From a virus: a stretch of DNA of 53,636 nt. The notes under the pieces are model-generated. The model did not search any database, was not told the DNA's origin, and saw only the letters and a list, made by a program, of their open reading frames with translations. Positions 29,890-37,904 of the stretch are shown here, piece after piece (the first letter of the stretch is position 1; each line of letters begins with the position of its first letter). The position numbers and the translations under genes were made by a program. The DNA is taken from IMG/VR virus record IMGVR_UViG_3300009181_000097, positions 1 through 53,636 of that record; one strand, given 5' to 3'.

Positions 29890-30942
29890 ATGAGTCAGGT
29901 ATACAGCATCGGATCCAACGGAGTCGCAGTGCAGCAGGTCACCGCAGGATACACGAACGAGGCTGAGCTCGAGTCGATGATCGTCCAGAACCCTGACATC
30001 GTCCCTGGGTTCAGCCGGGGTGATGTCGAGGTCGTGGGCCAGCAGATCCACCTCAACGGTGGCAGCCTGAAGATCGATGTCCTCCTGATCGACCGATCGG
30101 GCCTGCTGACCGTCGTCGAGGCGAAGCTCGCCCGGAACGGTGAGAGCCGGCGTGAGATCGTGGCGCAGGGACTCGACTACGCGTCGGCTCTCGCCGAGTA
30201 CGACTTCTACGATCTCGATGACGCCACGGGTGGCCGGCTCTGCGGGGCGATCGATCGTCTGTGTGGCAGTGATGAGGCACTTCGGGAGAGCCTCGAGGAG
30301 ACCGCCCGTGCCCGTCTGGCGGCGGGCGATGTGAACGTTCACCTTGCTCTCGACGAGGAGGTCCTCGACCTCTCGCGGATCGTCACCTTCGCCCGGCGTC
30401 GTGGCCTCTCGATCGGCTACACCTGGTTCCCGCGGACAACGGACGGCGCGGGCGGCTTCACGGTCATCCCACAGAGCTCAAGCCCGACCAGTCCGGCGAC
30501 CCCGTCGAAGGTTGGCGCATCGGTCGCGCAGGGTCCGCACCTCGCTGATGCGATCGCAGCTTTCAACGCTCTGGGTTGCGGGGTGACCTTCGCAAGCCCA
30601 TCGGCCCGGGCGACGTACAAGTACACCAACGTCAGCAAGTACCCGAAGAGCAAGGGCGAGATCCATTACGAGTTCCTCGTCCGCGGGAACACGATCTCGG
30701 CTGAGCTACACATTGAGGTCCCGAAGGGATCCCAACCGACCCAGCAGCAGGCAGCGATGCAGGCTTGCTTTCCTAGCATCGTCAGCACCGTGAACAATCA
30801 CCTCAGCCATCTGGGCCTCGCGGCTGTCGTTGACCCGACCTGGTCTCGTGGCGTGGGCGGTCGCATCCGCGTCATGATGCACACGAGTGGCCCGGCGGCT
30901 CACATTGCCGAGGCGATGCAGATCCTGATTGCAAACTCCTGA
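29890..30942 (+). CDS. PD-(D/E)XK nuclease, NucS-like N-terminal half
   Basis: 350 residues. ELESMIVQNPDIVPG, LKIDVLLIDRSGLLTVVEAKLARNGESRREIVAQGLDYASAL gives Asp63 and Glu77-x-Lys79 of the catalytic core plus the NucS-type RxEI/Q helix. NucS-family enzymes cut mismatched or branched DNA. The C-terminal ~140 residues (from ~210) are a separate beta-rich domain, unrecognised. First gene of a unit with an AAA+ protein and a lipoprotein. Could act in repair, host-DNA attack or defence. Confidence 0.82.
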   Translation: MSQVYSIGSNGVAVQQVTAGYTNEAELESMIVQNPDIVPGFSRGDVEVVGQQIHLNGGSLKIDVLLIDRSGLLTVVEAKLARNGESRREIVAQGLDYASALAEYDFYDLDDATGGRLCGAIDRLCGSDEALRESLEETARARLAAGDVNVHLALDEEVLDLSRIVTFARRRGLSIGYTWFPRTTDGAGGFTVIPQSSSPTSPATPSKVGASVAQGPHLADAIAAFNALGCGVTFASPSARATYKYTNVSKYPKSKGEIHYEFLVRGNTISAELHIEVPKGSQPTQQQAAMQACFPSIVSTVNNHLSHLGLAAVVDPTWSRGVGGRIRVMMHTSGPAAHIAEAMQILIANS

Positions 30943-30957
30943 AACCTCCCGTAAGAT
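30929..30957 (+). promoter_or_regulatory. TTGCAA-N17-TAAGAT promoter
   Basis: TTGCAA 30929-30934, 17-nt spacer, TAAGAT 30952-30957; leader of ~28 nt with AAAGAGA before ATG 30992. TGG is absent. Confidence 0.6.
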
Positions 30958-30991
30958 AGCAAAGTAACGTCCGCAACAAAAAGAGATAAAC

Positions 30992-32179
30992 ATGAAGTAC
31001 CTGAAGAACGAGGACCGCTGGTCCCTCACCCCCGATGCCCAGCTAGATGTCCGGGATGCCCTTCCGGTTGGAAACTACACTGTCTGCCAGAACCCACTCA
31101 CGAAGGAGTACTTCCTCGAGGAGAGCGAGGCATTCACCCTTCCGCGGAAGCTCTACGGTAAGACCCGTCGACACGGAGATCGGATCCTCGAGACCTTCCA
31201 GAATCGTTCCCGGGACGAGCAGGTGGGCGTCTTCCTGAGCGGGACGAAGGGCTCGGGCAAGACTCTCCTGGCGAAGTACGTCGCGAAGACCTCTGGCCTG
31301 CCGACAATCATCGTCAATACCCCGTTCTCGGATGAACGCTTCATGCGGACGATCCAGGGCATCGAGCAGCCCGCCGTCATCATCTTCGATGAGTTCGAGA
31401 AGATGTACGACAAGGACGCGCAGGAATCGATCCTCACCCTCTTCGATGGTGTATTCACGGCTCGGAACAAGGTGATGATCATCACCTGCAACGACAAGTA
31501 CTCCGTCCGGGACTTCTTCCACAACCGACCTGGGCGCCTCCGGTACGCGATCAGCTTCACCGGTCTCACGGCTGAATTCATCGAGGAGTACTGCGGTGAT
31601 GTCCTTCAGGACAGCAGCTACCTCGACAAGATCCTCGGTGTGAGCGGGACCTGCGAGGAGTTCAACTTCGACATGCTGCAGACCCTTGTCGACGAGCTCA
31701 ACCGATACGGTGGTGATTTCGATGAGAACCTTGAGGTCCTCAACGTGAAGCCTTTCGGGGGGCCCGCTGGGGGCAAGTGGATCGTCACCGTGGCTACCCC
31801 GGATGATCCCAAGCGCACGTGGAAGGTCACGCACAACTCGAGTCTCAGCGTCTCGCCGCTCATCATGATCAACAGCGAGCGCTACGGAGGGCTCAGTGTC
31901 CGAGCGGTCGAGGATCTCGGTCGTAAGAACCTGGAGGCGAAGAGGGCAAGCTTGCGAGCCCGTTCCGTTGACGAGGCTGATGAGGAGGATGATGTCCCCA
32001 GCGGTCGTCAGTTCTGGCTCCAGCTCAGAAGCGAGCACCTGTTCAAGGTCGACCCTTACTCGGGAACCTTCCTCTTCAAGATCGAGGACGACGGGGTCGA
32101 GTTCCTCGTTCAGATCTCCGAGGAACGGAACCACAATGCCTGGGGGACGGGCTACTCCGTCGGTCGGATCGACGTATGA
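30992..32179 (+). CDS. AAA+ ATPase
   Basis: 395 residues. Walker A GTKGSGKT (84-91), Walker B VIIFDE (129-134), a sensor-1-type Asn in ITCNDKYS and Arg finger candidates in NRPGRLRY. N-terminal ~70 residues and the ~180-residue C-terminus are not recognised. It should be a ring-forming ATP-driven remodeller; its partner may be the upstream nuclease. Coupled by ATGA to a lipoprotein. Confidence 0.88.
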   Translation: MKYLKNEDRWSLTPDAQLDVRDALPVGNYTVCQNPLTKEYFLEESEAFTLPRKLYGKTRRHGDRILETFQNRSRDEQVGVFLSGTKGSGKTLLAKYVAKTSGLPTIIVNTPFSDERFMRTIQGIEQPAVIIFDEFEKMYDKDAQESILTLFDGVFTARNKVMIITCNDKYSVRDFFHNRPGRLRYAISFTGLTAEFIEEYCGDVLQDSSYLDKILGVSGTCEEFNFDMLQTLVDELNRYGGDFDENLEVLNVKPFGGPAGGKWIVTVATPDDPKRTWKVTHNSSLSVSPLIMINSERYGGLSVRAVEDLGRKNLEAKRASLRARSVDEADEEDDVPSGRQFWLQLRSEHLFKVDPYSGTFLFKIEDDGVEFLVQISEERNHNAWGTGYSVGRIDV

Positions 32180-32427
32180 TCGCGCTCCTTCTCCTTCTCT
32201 CCTGCACCGATAACCAGCGAACCAAGGTCCTCGGCGGTTCGATGGCGGTGCAGGTTCCCTGCGACCAGCAGATCTTCGACGTGACGTGGAAGGGTGAGAA
32301 CCTCTGGTACGCCACTCAACCCGCCACCAGCGGCTGGAACCCTCAGACGAAGCGATTCATCGAGTACTCGAGCTACGGCCTGGTCGAGGGTGAGGTGCTC
32401 CTCGTTGAGAGCCGATGCGGCGGTTGA
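32176..32427 (+). CDS. Small lipoprotein
   Basis: 83 residues. MIALLLLLSC is a short lipoprotein signal with lipobox LLSC; Cys10 should be lipidated, and Thr at +2 favours the outer membrane. The ~74-residue mature part is polar with Trp/Tyr and two further Cys. Phage lipoproteins often block superinfection (T5 Llp, for example) or act as spanins; here it is coupled to an AAA+ gene, so exclusion or defence is a guess. Confidence 0.75.
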   Translation: MIALLLLLSCTDNQRTKVLGGSMAVQVPCDQQIFDVTWKGENLWYATQPATSGWNPQTKRFIEYSSYGLVEGEVLLVESRCGG

Positions 32428-32430
32428 GCG

Positions 32431-32649
32431 ATGATTGAGCCAGGGCAGCTTCGACGCTGGAAGTCCGACGGTCTTGCAGGAGTCGGAACTCCGGCGGAGT
32501 CCCTGCTCTTCATGACGGTCCGTCCCGATCAGATGACATTCTCCTCAACAGTCACCGACAAGATCTGGTGGGTCCTCTCTAATGGTGGGGAGAGGTGGTT
32601 CTTCGCTGATGACATAGAGAACGAAAGTGAGATCGTAGGAAAGGAGTGA
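32431..32649 (+). CDS. PGD-family small protein, PGQLRRW subtype
   Basis: 72 residues. IEPGQLRRWKSDG opening, KIWWVLSNGGERWFFADDIE ending. Same subtype as 29451. Ends three bases before the next GTG. Confidence 0.7.
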   Translation: MIEPGQLRRWKSDGLAGVGTPAESLLFMTVRPDQMTFSSTVTDKIWWVLSNGGERWFFADDIENESEIVGKE

Positions 32650-32652
32650 GCG

Positions 32653-32862
32653 GTGAAACCCGGAGATCTCGTCAGGTTCTACATAGGCACACGCCCCTCC
32701 ATCATCGGGCTCGTCATCGGTACCAGACTCGAGAACCTTAGTATCACTGGTCAGGGTGTGGTGTACGAGGTCCTCACTCCGGAGGACGGTGTTCTGTCCC
32801 TGACGGATCTCGCCCTGCAACCTGTGCAAGACGGGACTGAACCTGGTATGATTCAGGAGTAA
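32653..32862 (+). CDS. PGD-family small protein
   Basis: 69 residues, GTG start. MKPGDLVRFYIG, IIGLVIGTRLEN, VVYEVLTPEDGVLSLTDLALQPVQ. The final QD codons carry GTGCAA of the next promoter, so coding and promoter overlap. Confidence 0.75.
   Translation: MKPGDLVRFYIGTRPSIIGLVIGTRLENLSITGQGVVYEVLTPEDGVLSLTDLALQPVQDGTEPGMIQE
32824..32852 (+). promoter_or_regulatory. GTGCAA-N17-TATGAT promoter
   Basis: GTGCAA 32824-32829 inside the 3' end of the previous PGD gene, 17-nt spacer ending TGG, TATGAT 32847-32852; AAGGAG before ATG 32872. Confidence 0.75.
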
Positions 32863-32871
32863 GGAGACGGA

Positions 32872-33090
32872 ATGAAGCCGGGTGATCTCATCATGTTTGC
32901 ACGGCCGAATCTAATGGAAGAGATCGGTGAACATCCCAACTGGGAGAGGGCCAAGATCGGGCTCTTTCTGGAGGTCACCGCCCGCCGTCCGGGCGATGAG
33001 AAGTACGGTGATGAATGGTTGGTACTACATAAAAATGAACGATGGTCGGTCCCCAGCACTTGGTGCCGACCCGTCAAGGAGAGCGAATGA
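32872..33090 (+). CDS. PGD-family small protein
   Basis: 72 residues. MKPGDLIMFARPN, KIGLFLEVTARRPGDEK, EWLVLHKNERWSVPSTWCRPVKESE. Stop overlaps the metallophosphoesterase start (ATGA). Confidence 0.78.
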   Translation: MKPGDLIMFARPNLMEEIGEHPNWERAKIGLFLEVTARRPGDEKYGDEWLVLHKNERWSVPSTWCRPVKESE

Positions 33091-33761
33091 AGGTCTGGCA
33101 CATCTCTGATACACATGGTTCGCATGGTCAACTCATCGTACCCGAAGGGGTCGACTGCGTCATCCACAGCGGGGACGCCTCGAACTGGCGTGACCCGTAC
33201 CGCAACGAGTCGGAGCTCCGTGCCTTCATCGACTGGTTCGCGACGCTCCCGATCCCGACGAAGATCTTCGTCCCGGGTAACCACGACACATCCCTCGAGA
33301 AGGGTCTCATCACCCGTGAGCTCGTCGAGCACCGGAAGATCCACCTCCTCATCAACGAGGAGATCGTCATCGACGGGCTCCGGATCTGGGGATCTCCCTT
33401 CAGCCCGCGCTACGGCGACTGGGCGTACATGAAGGATCGTGGGACGATCAACCGGATCTGGGACAACATTCCGGAGGGACTTGACATCCTGATCACGCAC
33501 GGGCCCCCGTATGGGGTTCTGGATGCCACCTACGACCACCACAATAAGGTGGAGCTGGTGGGCTGCAGCGCCCTCCGGAAGCGTGTTGCTAAGGCCCCAC
33601 CACGGTTCATGCTGTTTGGTCACGTCCACTCGACGGATGACATCCGGAACGCAGGCACCCGGACGGTGGGCGGCCTGCCGACGGTCTTCAGCAACGGGTC
33701 CTGCTGCGACGATGGGCGGATGGGCACGGTGACGAGCCACGGCAACATCCTGGAGGTCTGA
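33087..33761 (+). CDS. Calcineurin-like metallophosphoesterase
   Basis: 224 residues. Metal ligands in order: D8-x-H10 (ISDTHG), Asp30 in HSGDAS, Asn65-His66 in PGNHD, His in ILITHGPPYG, and GHVH near 190. Length and layout fit the MPPED/YfcE-like branch of metallophosphoesterases, which hydrolyse cyclic nucleotides or phosphodiesters. Flanked on both sides by PGD genes. In phages such enzymes can process RNA ends or cleave cyclic-nucleotide defence signals (inference). Confidence 0.9.
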   Translation: MKVWHISDTHGSHGQLIVPEGVDCVIHSGDASNWRDPYRNESELRAFIDWFATLPIPTKIFVPGNHDTSLEKGLITRELVEHRKIHLLINEEIVIDGLRIWGSPFSPRYGDWAYMKDRGTINRIWDNIPEGLDILITHGPPYGVLDATYDHHNKVELVGCSALRKRVAKAPPRFMLFGHVHSTDDIRNAGTRTVGGLPTVFSNGSCCDDGRMGTVTSHGNILEV

Positions 33762-33958
33762 TGAAACCAGGTGATCTTGTCCAGATCAAGAAGGGTGTCC
33801 AAGGCCGGGGTGAGGTCGGAGTCGTGATCGGCGAGGTCGAGGATCACCAATGGAACAGCAGCTTCACCCTCCTCGTGGTCCTGTTCCACGATGGTCTTCG
33901 TCGCATGCACCCCTACAACCTCCAGGAGCCCGATGGGCAGGGGTCGGAGAAAGCATGA
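33761..33958 (+). CDS. PGD-family small protein
   Basis: 65 residues. MKPGDLVQIKKG, EVGVVIGEVEDHQ, FTLLVVLFHDGLRRMHPYNLQEPDG. Start overlaps the previous stop. Confidence 0.75.
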   Translation: MKPGDLVQIKKGVQGRGEVGVVIGEVEDHQWNSSFTLLVVLFHDGLRRMHPYNLQEPDGQGSEKA

Positions 33959-34128
33959 AACCCGGTGATCTGATCTGGCTTCGAGATGACATGGGAAAAC
34001 TCACACCTGCGATCTACATCTCCGAGGCACCATCGTATTTCAGCGGACCTCGTATCAGGGTCCTGCAGGGAGGGGTCGTATTCGATATTGGAAAGCACAG
34101 GACCAGGGTGATCAATGAAACCGGGTGA
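33955..34128 (+). CDS. PGD-family small protein
   Basis: 57 residues, one of the shortest. MKPGDLIWLRDDMGKL, AIYISEA, IRVLQGGVVFDIG, ends RVINETG, encoded by the 14-nt junction with the next gene. Confidence 0.75.
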   Translation: MKPGDLIWLRDDMGKLTPAIYISEAPSYFSGPRIRVLQGGVVFDIGKHRTRVINETG

Positions 34129-34312
34129 TCTCGTTCGCATCAAGGCTGATCACGTCAGAATGGAGGACTGGGAGCAATTCTCGGGTAAGATCGGCATGAT
34201 AGTCTCCGAGGGCTGCGCGCTGGGTCCCAAAAGCATTCTCTTCGATGTCCTGATCGGGGGTGAGCGTGTCGCTGCTTTCGAGTACGAGCTGGAAAACCTC
34301 TCGTGCAGCTGA
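34115..34312 (+). CDS. PGD-family small protein
   Basis: 65 residues. MKPGDLVRIKADHVRMED, KIGMIVSEG, ILFDVLIGGERVAAFEYELENLSCS. Starts in a 14-nt overlap with the previous gene. Confidence 0.75.
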   Translation: MKPGDLVRIKADHVRMEDWEQFSGKIGMIVSEGCALGPKSILFDVLIGGERVAAFEYELENLSCS

Positions 34313-34488
34313 GGCCCGGTGATCTCGTTCACGTGACGGCTGACAATTTCTACTTCGGTCTCGGTCTCATCCTGGCACACCCACATGAGGATCTTCCCGG
34401 GTGCGCTTTCTACGTGATGACGCTGGACGGGAAGTGCATGTACTATTTTGGGGACGAGCTCGAACCCGTGCAACCCGACCCGCTATAG
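34303..34488 (+). CDS. PGD-family small protein
   Basis: 61 residues, GTG start with 10-nt overlap. LRPGDLVHVTADNFYFGLGLILAHP, FYVMTLDGKCMYYFGDELEPVQ. The final Pro-Val-Gln codons carry GTGCAA of the next promoter. Confidence 0.72.
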   Translation: MQLRPGDLVHVTADNFYFGLGLILAHPHEDLPGCAFYVMTLDGKCMYYFGDELEPVQPDPL

Positions 34489-34496
34489 GGTATGAT
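34468..34496 (+). promoter_or_regulatory. GTGCAA-N17-TATGAT promoter, leaderless
   Basis: GTGCAA 34468-34473 in the previous gene's 3' end, 17-nt spacer, TATGAT 34491-34496; ATG 34503 is 7 nt after the -10. Confidence 0.72.
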
Positions 34497-34502
34497 GGTA
34501 TC

Positions 34503-34880
34503 ATGATCAAGAAAGGATACACCGCCGTCGCCCTGCACCGGGGCTCGCAGGCCTGGAAGAACAGGGTCTCGTACAAGAACTTCGAGACCCTGCCTCTAAA
34601 CACATGCGCCGAGGTTGTCAGCGTCAGAAGGGACAAGTGGTACAACTTGCGTCCGAGAGCGATCGTCGGGGACCAGATCTACACCCTCTCAGCAAACGAC
34701 TGGGCGTTCATCCCGGTCCGGGTCGGAGAGCTCCGTCGCTGGAAGGACGGGCGTGCGGCACCCTTCGTTGTTATCAGCATCGACTCCCGCGGTTGCAGCA
34801 GCATGGGCCCTGATGGAAAGTTTGACGTCTCTCACAGGTACGTCGAGGACAACTCGGAGGTGATCAGTGAAACCGGGTGA
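34503..34880 (+). CDS. Double PGD-family protein (two fused domains)
   Basis: 125 residues, twice the family size. Unit 1: MIKKGYTAVALHRGS to ANDWAFIPV (~1-75). Unit 2: VRVGELRRWKDGRAAPFVVISIDSRG (~76-125), the PGQLRRW subtype. It looks like two tandem genes joined by loss of the intervening stop/start. Ends in a 14-nt junction. Confidence 0.75.
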   Translation: MIKKGYTAVALHRGSQAWKNRVSYKNFETLPLNTCAEVVSVRRDKWYNLRPRAIVGDQIYTLSANDWAFIPVRVGELRRWKDGRAAPFVVISIDSRGCSSMGPDGKFDVSHRYVEDNSEVISETG

Positions 34881-35088
34881 TCTCATGCAGATCTCCGATC
34901 CTGAGGGGACTTATGTTGTCAATCTCTCGACGGGCTACGCAATGTCACAACCGTACCCGGAAGGGACCCCTGCGATCGTCCTCGGCCTTCACGAGGTGGC
35001 TCACCTACGTGGTGAGCGCAAGATCCGTGTCCTCGTCGATGGCATACAGGGCTGGGTCTATGAGTCCGGGCTGGAGCCTGTCGAATGA
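34867..35088 (+). CDS. PGD-family small protein
   Basis: 73 residues, GTG start inside a 14-nt junction. MKPGDLMQISDPEG, AIVLGLHEVAH, KIRVLVDGIQGWVYESGLEPVE. The stop is followed in the same frame by the broken copy at 35085. Confidence 0.75.
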   Translation: MKPGDLMQISDPEGTYVVNLSTGYAMSQPYPEGTPAIVLGLHEVAHLRGERKIRVLVDGIQGWVYESGLEPVE

Positions 35089-35298
35089 AACCCCGGTGAC
35101 CTCCGACGCTTCGACACAGATGACGAGCATCTGGGGACTGACATGTTCTCAGGGAAGCTCGTCCTCCTCCTCAATCTTGAGGGTGATCGCTGGGTGCCCG
35201 AGGAGCCGTACTGGGGTGCTCTCATCGGGGATTGGCGCTGCCATCTCAGCGAGAGCATGCTCGAGCGCTGGTCGAGTCCCATGCAAACGGGCGGGTGA
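35085..35298 (+). pseudogene. Frameshifted PGD-family gene
   Basis: ATG AAA CCC C then GGT GAC: an extra C makes the ATG frame stop after four codons, while the next frame encodes an intact PGD body, GDLRRFDTDDEHLG, FSGKLVLLLNLEGDRW, ending SSPMQTGG at 35298. No normal start serves that body except an internal ATG at 35143. It is either a recent pseudogene, a +1 frameshift site (CCC-C), or a sequencing insertion. The downstream promoter box lies in its end. Confidence 0.65.
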
Positions 35299-35309
35299 TG
35301 TGGTATGAT
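35281..35309 (+). promoter_or_regulatory. ATGCAA-N17-TATGAT promoter
   Basis: ATGCAA 35281-35286, 17-nt spacer ending TGG, TATGAT 35304-35309; AAGGAG then ATG 35333. Confidence 0.75.
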
Positions 35310-35332
35310 TAGTGCATAAGGAGCGAGACAAC

Positions 35333-35530
35333 ATGAGCATCCCATACATCGAAGTCAGCCCAACTGATGTCTACCACTGCGAGGAAGACGTCTTCTGGAT
35401 CGTCACCAAGGACGAGGACGGCGAGCTTGCCCGAGCAATGTTCTACAGTCTCGATGACGCCAAGGAATACCTCAGCAAGGTGAAGGGCATTCCACTCGAA
35501 GACATCAAGATCATCACTGGCGAGGAGTAA
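35333..35530 (+). CDS. Hypothetical acidic small protein
   Basis: 65 residues: SIPYIEVSPTDVYHCEEDVFWIVTKDEDGEL, then a helix. Compact alpha/beta look, not PGD-like. First gene of a run of small genes to 36384. Confidence 0.7.
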   Translation: MSIPYIEVSPTDVYHCEEDVFWIVTKDEDGELARAMFYSLDDAKEYLSKVKGIPLEDIKIITGEE

Positions 35531-35532
35531 AC

Positions 35533-35718
35533 ATGAAGATCACTCGTAAAGCCCAAAAGATTGGCACTCTCTGGAGCGCCATCCAGTCCGAGAAGAGCCA
35601 GACGAAGATCATCAAGGAGCTGGAGGACGGGTTCATCCCGGTGTGGCTCGCACGTGACTGCTTCGAATACGCCTGGCGGATGCTCAAGATGAAAGAAGAG
35701 AGGGAGATCGGAGTATGA
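35533..35718 (+). CDS. Hypothetical small helical protein
   Basis: 61 residues, basic and helical (MKITRKAQKIGTLWSAIQSEKSQ), with Trp-rich second half. Ends ATGA into the next gene. Function unknown. Confidence 0.65.
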   Translation: MKITRKAQKIGTLWSAIQSEKSQTKIIKELEDGFIPVWLARDCFEYAWRMLKMKEEREIGV

Positions 35719-36086
35719 CACACACCTGGGAACAGCACTACGGAATAAACCGATTCGACCTCTCCGGACCCCGAGGATTCCCATCCGGTGGGATCGGCTG
35801 GATCACCCGAAACCCAGATGAGCCGGTTGAGGGGGCCAAGGTGGTGGTCACCCGCGGCCCCATGGGCTACATCACATCGATGAAGAACATCGACCCACCC
35901 GGATCGAAGTGGCACTGGCGGGTCTGGTGGCACACCTGGACTGACGGGAAGCTGGTCATTCACACGGATGAGATTCGCCATCCCAAGCGGGCTGACGCAA
36001 TGAAGTCACTGGAGAACAGGTTCGGCATCGATCCTTCGGACGTGACAGAGAAGAAGTGGGAAGGCAACCTGTCGAGTTACGAGTGA
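35715..36086 (+). CDS. Hypothetical Trp-rich protein
   Basis: 123 residues: HTWEQHYGINRFDLSGPRGFPSGGIGWITRN, VVVTRGPMGYITSM, WHWRVWWHTWTDGK. Beta-rich and aromatic. No family recognised. Confidence 0.65.
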   Translation: MTHTWEQHYGINRFDLSGPRGFPSGGIGWITRNPDEPVEGAKVVVTRGPMGYITSMKNIDPPGSKWHWRVWWHTWTDGKLVIHTDEIRHPKRADAMKSLENRFGIDPSDVTEKKWEGNLSSYE

Positions 36087-36090
36087 TCCG

Positions 36091-36384
36091 ATGACCTTCC
36101 TCGATAAGCTCCAGTCCCACAAGGGCGGACTCATCCGCCTGAAGACCCAGCTCTTCTGGTATGGAGGTCGAGGCTGGGACAACGCTCCGGGTCGGATCTG
36201 TCTCATCCTGGATGCCACTGCCGCTGGCCGCGAAGCCGCCATGACCGCCTGCGCCGAATGCAACGACCTCGACACCACCATACGCCCCGACGCTGCACAC
36301 CTCCTGATCGACGGGCAGCCCGCTTGGATCTGGGTGGCTGAGCAAGACATAGAACTTCTTGTAAATGATCAACCAACAAGCTAG
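36091..36384 (+). CDS. PGD-related SH3-like small protein
   Basis: 97 residues. GGLIRLKTQLFWYGGRGW, GRICLILDATAAG, AAHLLIDGQPAWIWVAEQDIELLVND: same strand order and ending as the PGD family but without Pro-Gly-Asp. Distant member. Confidence 0.6.
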   Translation: MTFLDKLQSHKGGLIRLKTQLFWYGGRGWDNAPGRICLILDATAAGREAAMTACAECNDLDTTIRPDAAHLLIDGQPAWIWVAEQDIELLVNDQPTS

Positions 36385-36402
36385 AATATAAGAGGAGCAA
36401 AC

Positions 36403-37695
36403 ATGACCAATCCCTGTCCAAACTGCGGTGTCGCAGGTCCCAACCTCAACTGCAACCTCCACCCAATGCCCAAGTTTGGAAACATGACCAATCCCTGTAA
36501 GGAAATCCCGCTACCCATCATTGATCGCATTCAGGCCCAGGACCGTGAAAAAGACCTCCTTGCCGAGATCGGTCGACTCTCTCTTCAGCTCCGCGCCTCT
36601 GAGCTCCACACCCACACGCTGCAGGCGAAGCTCTCGGATCTTGAGGCCGATGGCGTCATCGATCACATGGGTCGAAAGCTTCCGCTCCCTGGTCACCACA
36701 AGGACTGCCCACACGGACAGAACGGATGGGCAATGTGCACCTGCGATGAACTGAAGGCTCGGGACATCAGGAACGCCAAGGCACTCGATCGGATCTTCGA
36801 TGACCTGATGGACGATGATGAGGGTCCCAAGAAATGCCTCCATGGCAACACGGAATGCAAGCGCTGCAATCCAACCCGAGCCATCAAGACACCCGAAGGC
36901 AATCCATTCCTCCCAGCTGCTGAGTTCTCCAGGATTCGAATCGAGGACAACAAGGAATGCGGTCACTCCGAGTGCAACTACCAGCGACGGACAGGCCGGA
37001 CCACGGCGATGGTGATCAAGGCCCTGGAGTTTGTCAAGGTGAACACATCAAACGATGTAGGCGTGGTCATCGATGTCCATGATCATTCGATGAAGAAGCA
37101 CATCAAGAAACTCCTTCTGCACTATGCTGATGAGATGGACGTCTCGCACGGCGCGCTCCTCCGGGTGACATTGAGAACGCTTGATGAGCATCGTCTTCGG
37201 TACACAGTTGGCCAGTTGAACCTCCGTGACAATGCCCTTGATGACGCGAAGAGCTTCAAGGATCTCGTCGATGAGGGACAGGAGCTCCGCAAGAAGTTTG
37301 ACAAGGACACGGCAGGAATGCGCGGGGCACCCAACTGTCCCAAGTGTGGTGACACCGGTCTCATCTCATATGGCCCAGGTACCCGCGGAATGAAGCGCTG
37401 TGACTGTCAAACCCAACGACTGGTCGAGGAGGATGAGTTCACTCGAGTCATGAATGAGACCTACGAGCATCTTCCGCCTCGACCACGCGATCCCCGACAG
37501 GACCTGAAGCCCGGCGATCATGTCCGATTCGAGATCGAGGGGGTCATCAAGGAACGACAGAGAGCAGGCATCTTTCAGGACGAGGACGGAAACGATTTCG
37601 AGCCCATCCAGTACGCCATCAAGGACTCCATCAACAGAATGACCTACTACGTCGGTTACCATCAGATCACCAAGAAGATTGGGAGTGTGGAATGA
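36403..37695 (+). CDS. Multi-zinc-ribbon protein with C-terminal PGD domain
   Basis: 430 residues. N-terminal CPNCGVAG/C and further Cys/His clusters (CPHG...CTC, CLHGNTECKRC, CPKCGDTG...CDC) suggest several zinc ribbons; a coiled coil lies near ~45-85. RRTGRTTAMVIKALE (~190-205) is P-loop-like but has Arg for the usual Lys. The last ~60 residues, DLKPGDHVRFEIEG to TYYVGYHQITKK, are a PGD-family domain. A possible DNA- or RNA-binding protein; the fusion may help place the PGD family near nucleic acid. Confidence 0.7.
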   Translation: MTNPCPNCGVAGPNLNCNLHPMPKFGNMTNPCKEIPLPIIDRIQAQDREKDLLAEIGRLSLQLRASELHTHTLQAKLSDLEADGVIDHMGRKLPLPGHHKDCPHGQNGWAMCTCDELKARDIRNAKALDRIFDDLMDDDEGPKKCLHGNTECKRCNPTRAIKTPEGNPFLPAAEFSRIRIEDNKECGHSECNYQRRTGRTTAMVIKALEFVKVNTSNDVGVVIDVHDHSMKKHIKKLLLHYADEMDVSHGALLRVTLRTLDEHRLRYTVGQLNLRDNALDDAKSFKDLVDEGQELRKKFDKDTAGMRGAPNCPKCGDTGLISYGPGTRGMKRCDCQTQRLVEEDEFTRVMNETYEHLPPRPRDPRQDLKPGDHVRFEIEGVIKERQRAGIFQDEDGNDFEPIQYAIKDSINRMTYYVGYHQITKKIGSVE

Positions 37696-37904
37696 GCTGG
37701 GATAAGATTCCTGAGACCGATCCTCTGTTTTCCAAGTGGCTAAAACGAGAGAACCTCGTCCACGATTTCAACCGAGTCCTCTGGCTGAACGACACATGCG
37801 GGTGCGCCGTGGTTTGCCTCGAGGGCCTGGCTCCGAAAGAGGATCACGAGTGTGAGTATGAAGATGAGCGAGACTTTCGACTTGTCAGTGCGATGGGTCG
37901 ATAA
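37692..37904 (+). CDS. Hypothetical small protein
   Basis: 70 residues, ATGA start overlap. WDKIPETDPLFSKWLKRENL, then DTCGCAVVCLEG and an acidic end. Three Cys, no clear zinc site. Unrecognised. Confidence 0.6.
   Translation: MSWDKIPETDPLFSKWLKRENLVHDFNRVLWLNDTCGCAVVCLEGLAPKEDHECEYEDERDFRLVSAMGR

Noticed and set aside
31043-32134. 363-codon minus-strand open frame
   Set aside because: Antisense of the AAA+ gene whose Walker motifs are unambiguous.
32853-33740. 295-codon minus-strand open frame
   Set aside because: Covers the metallophosphoesterase and a PGD gene in antisense; no motif.
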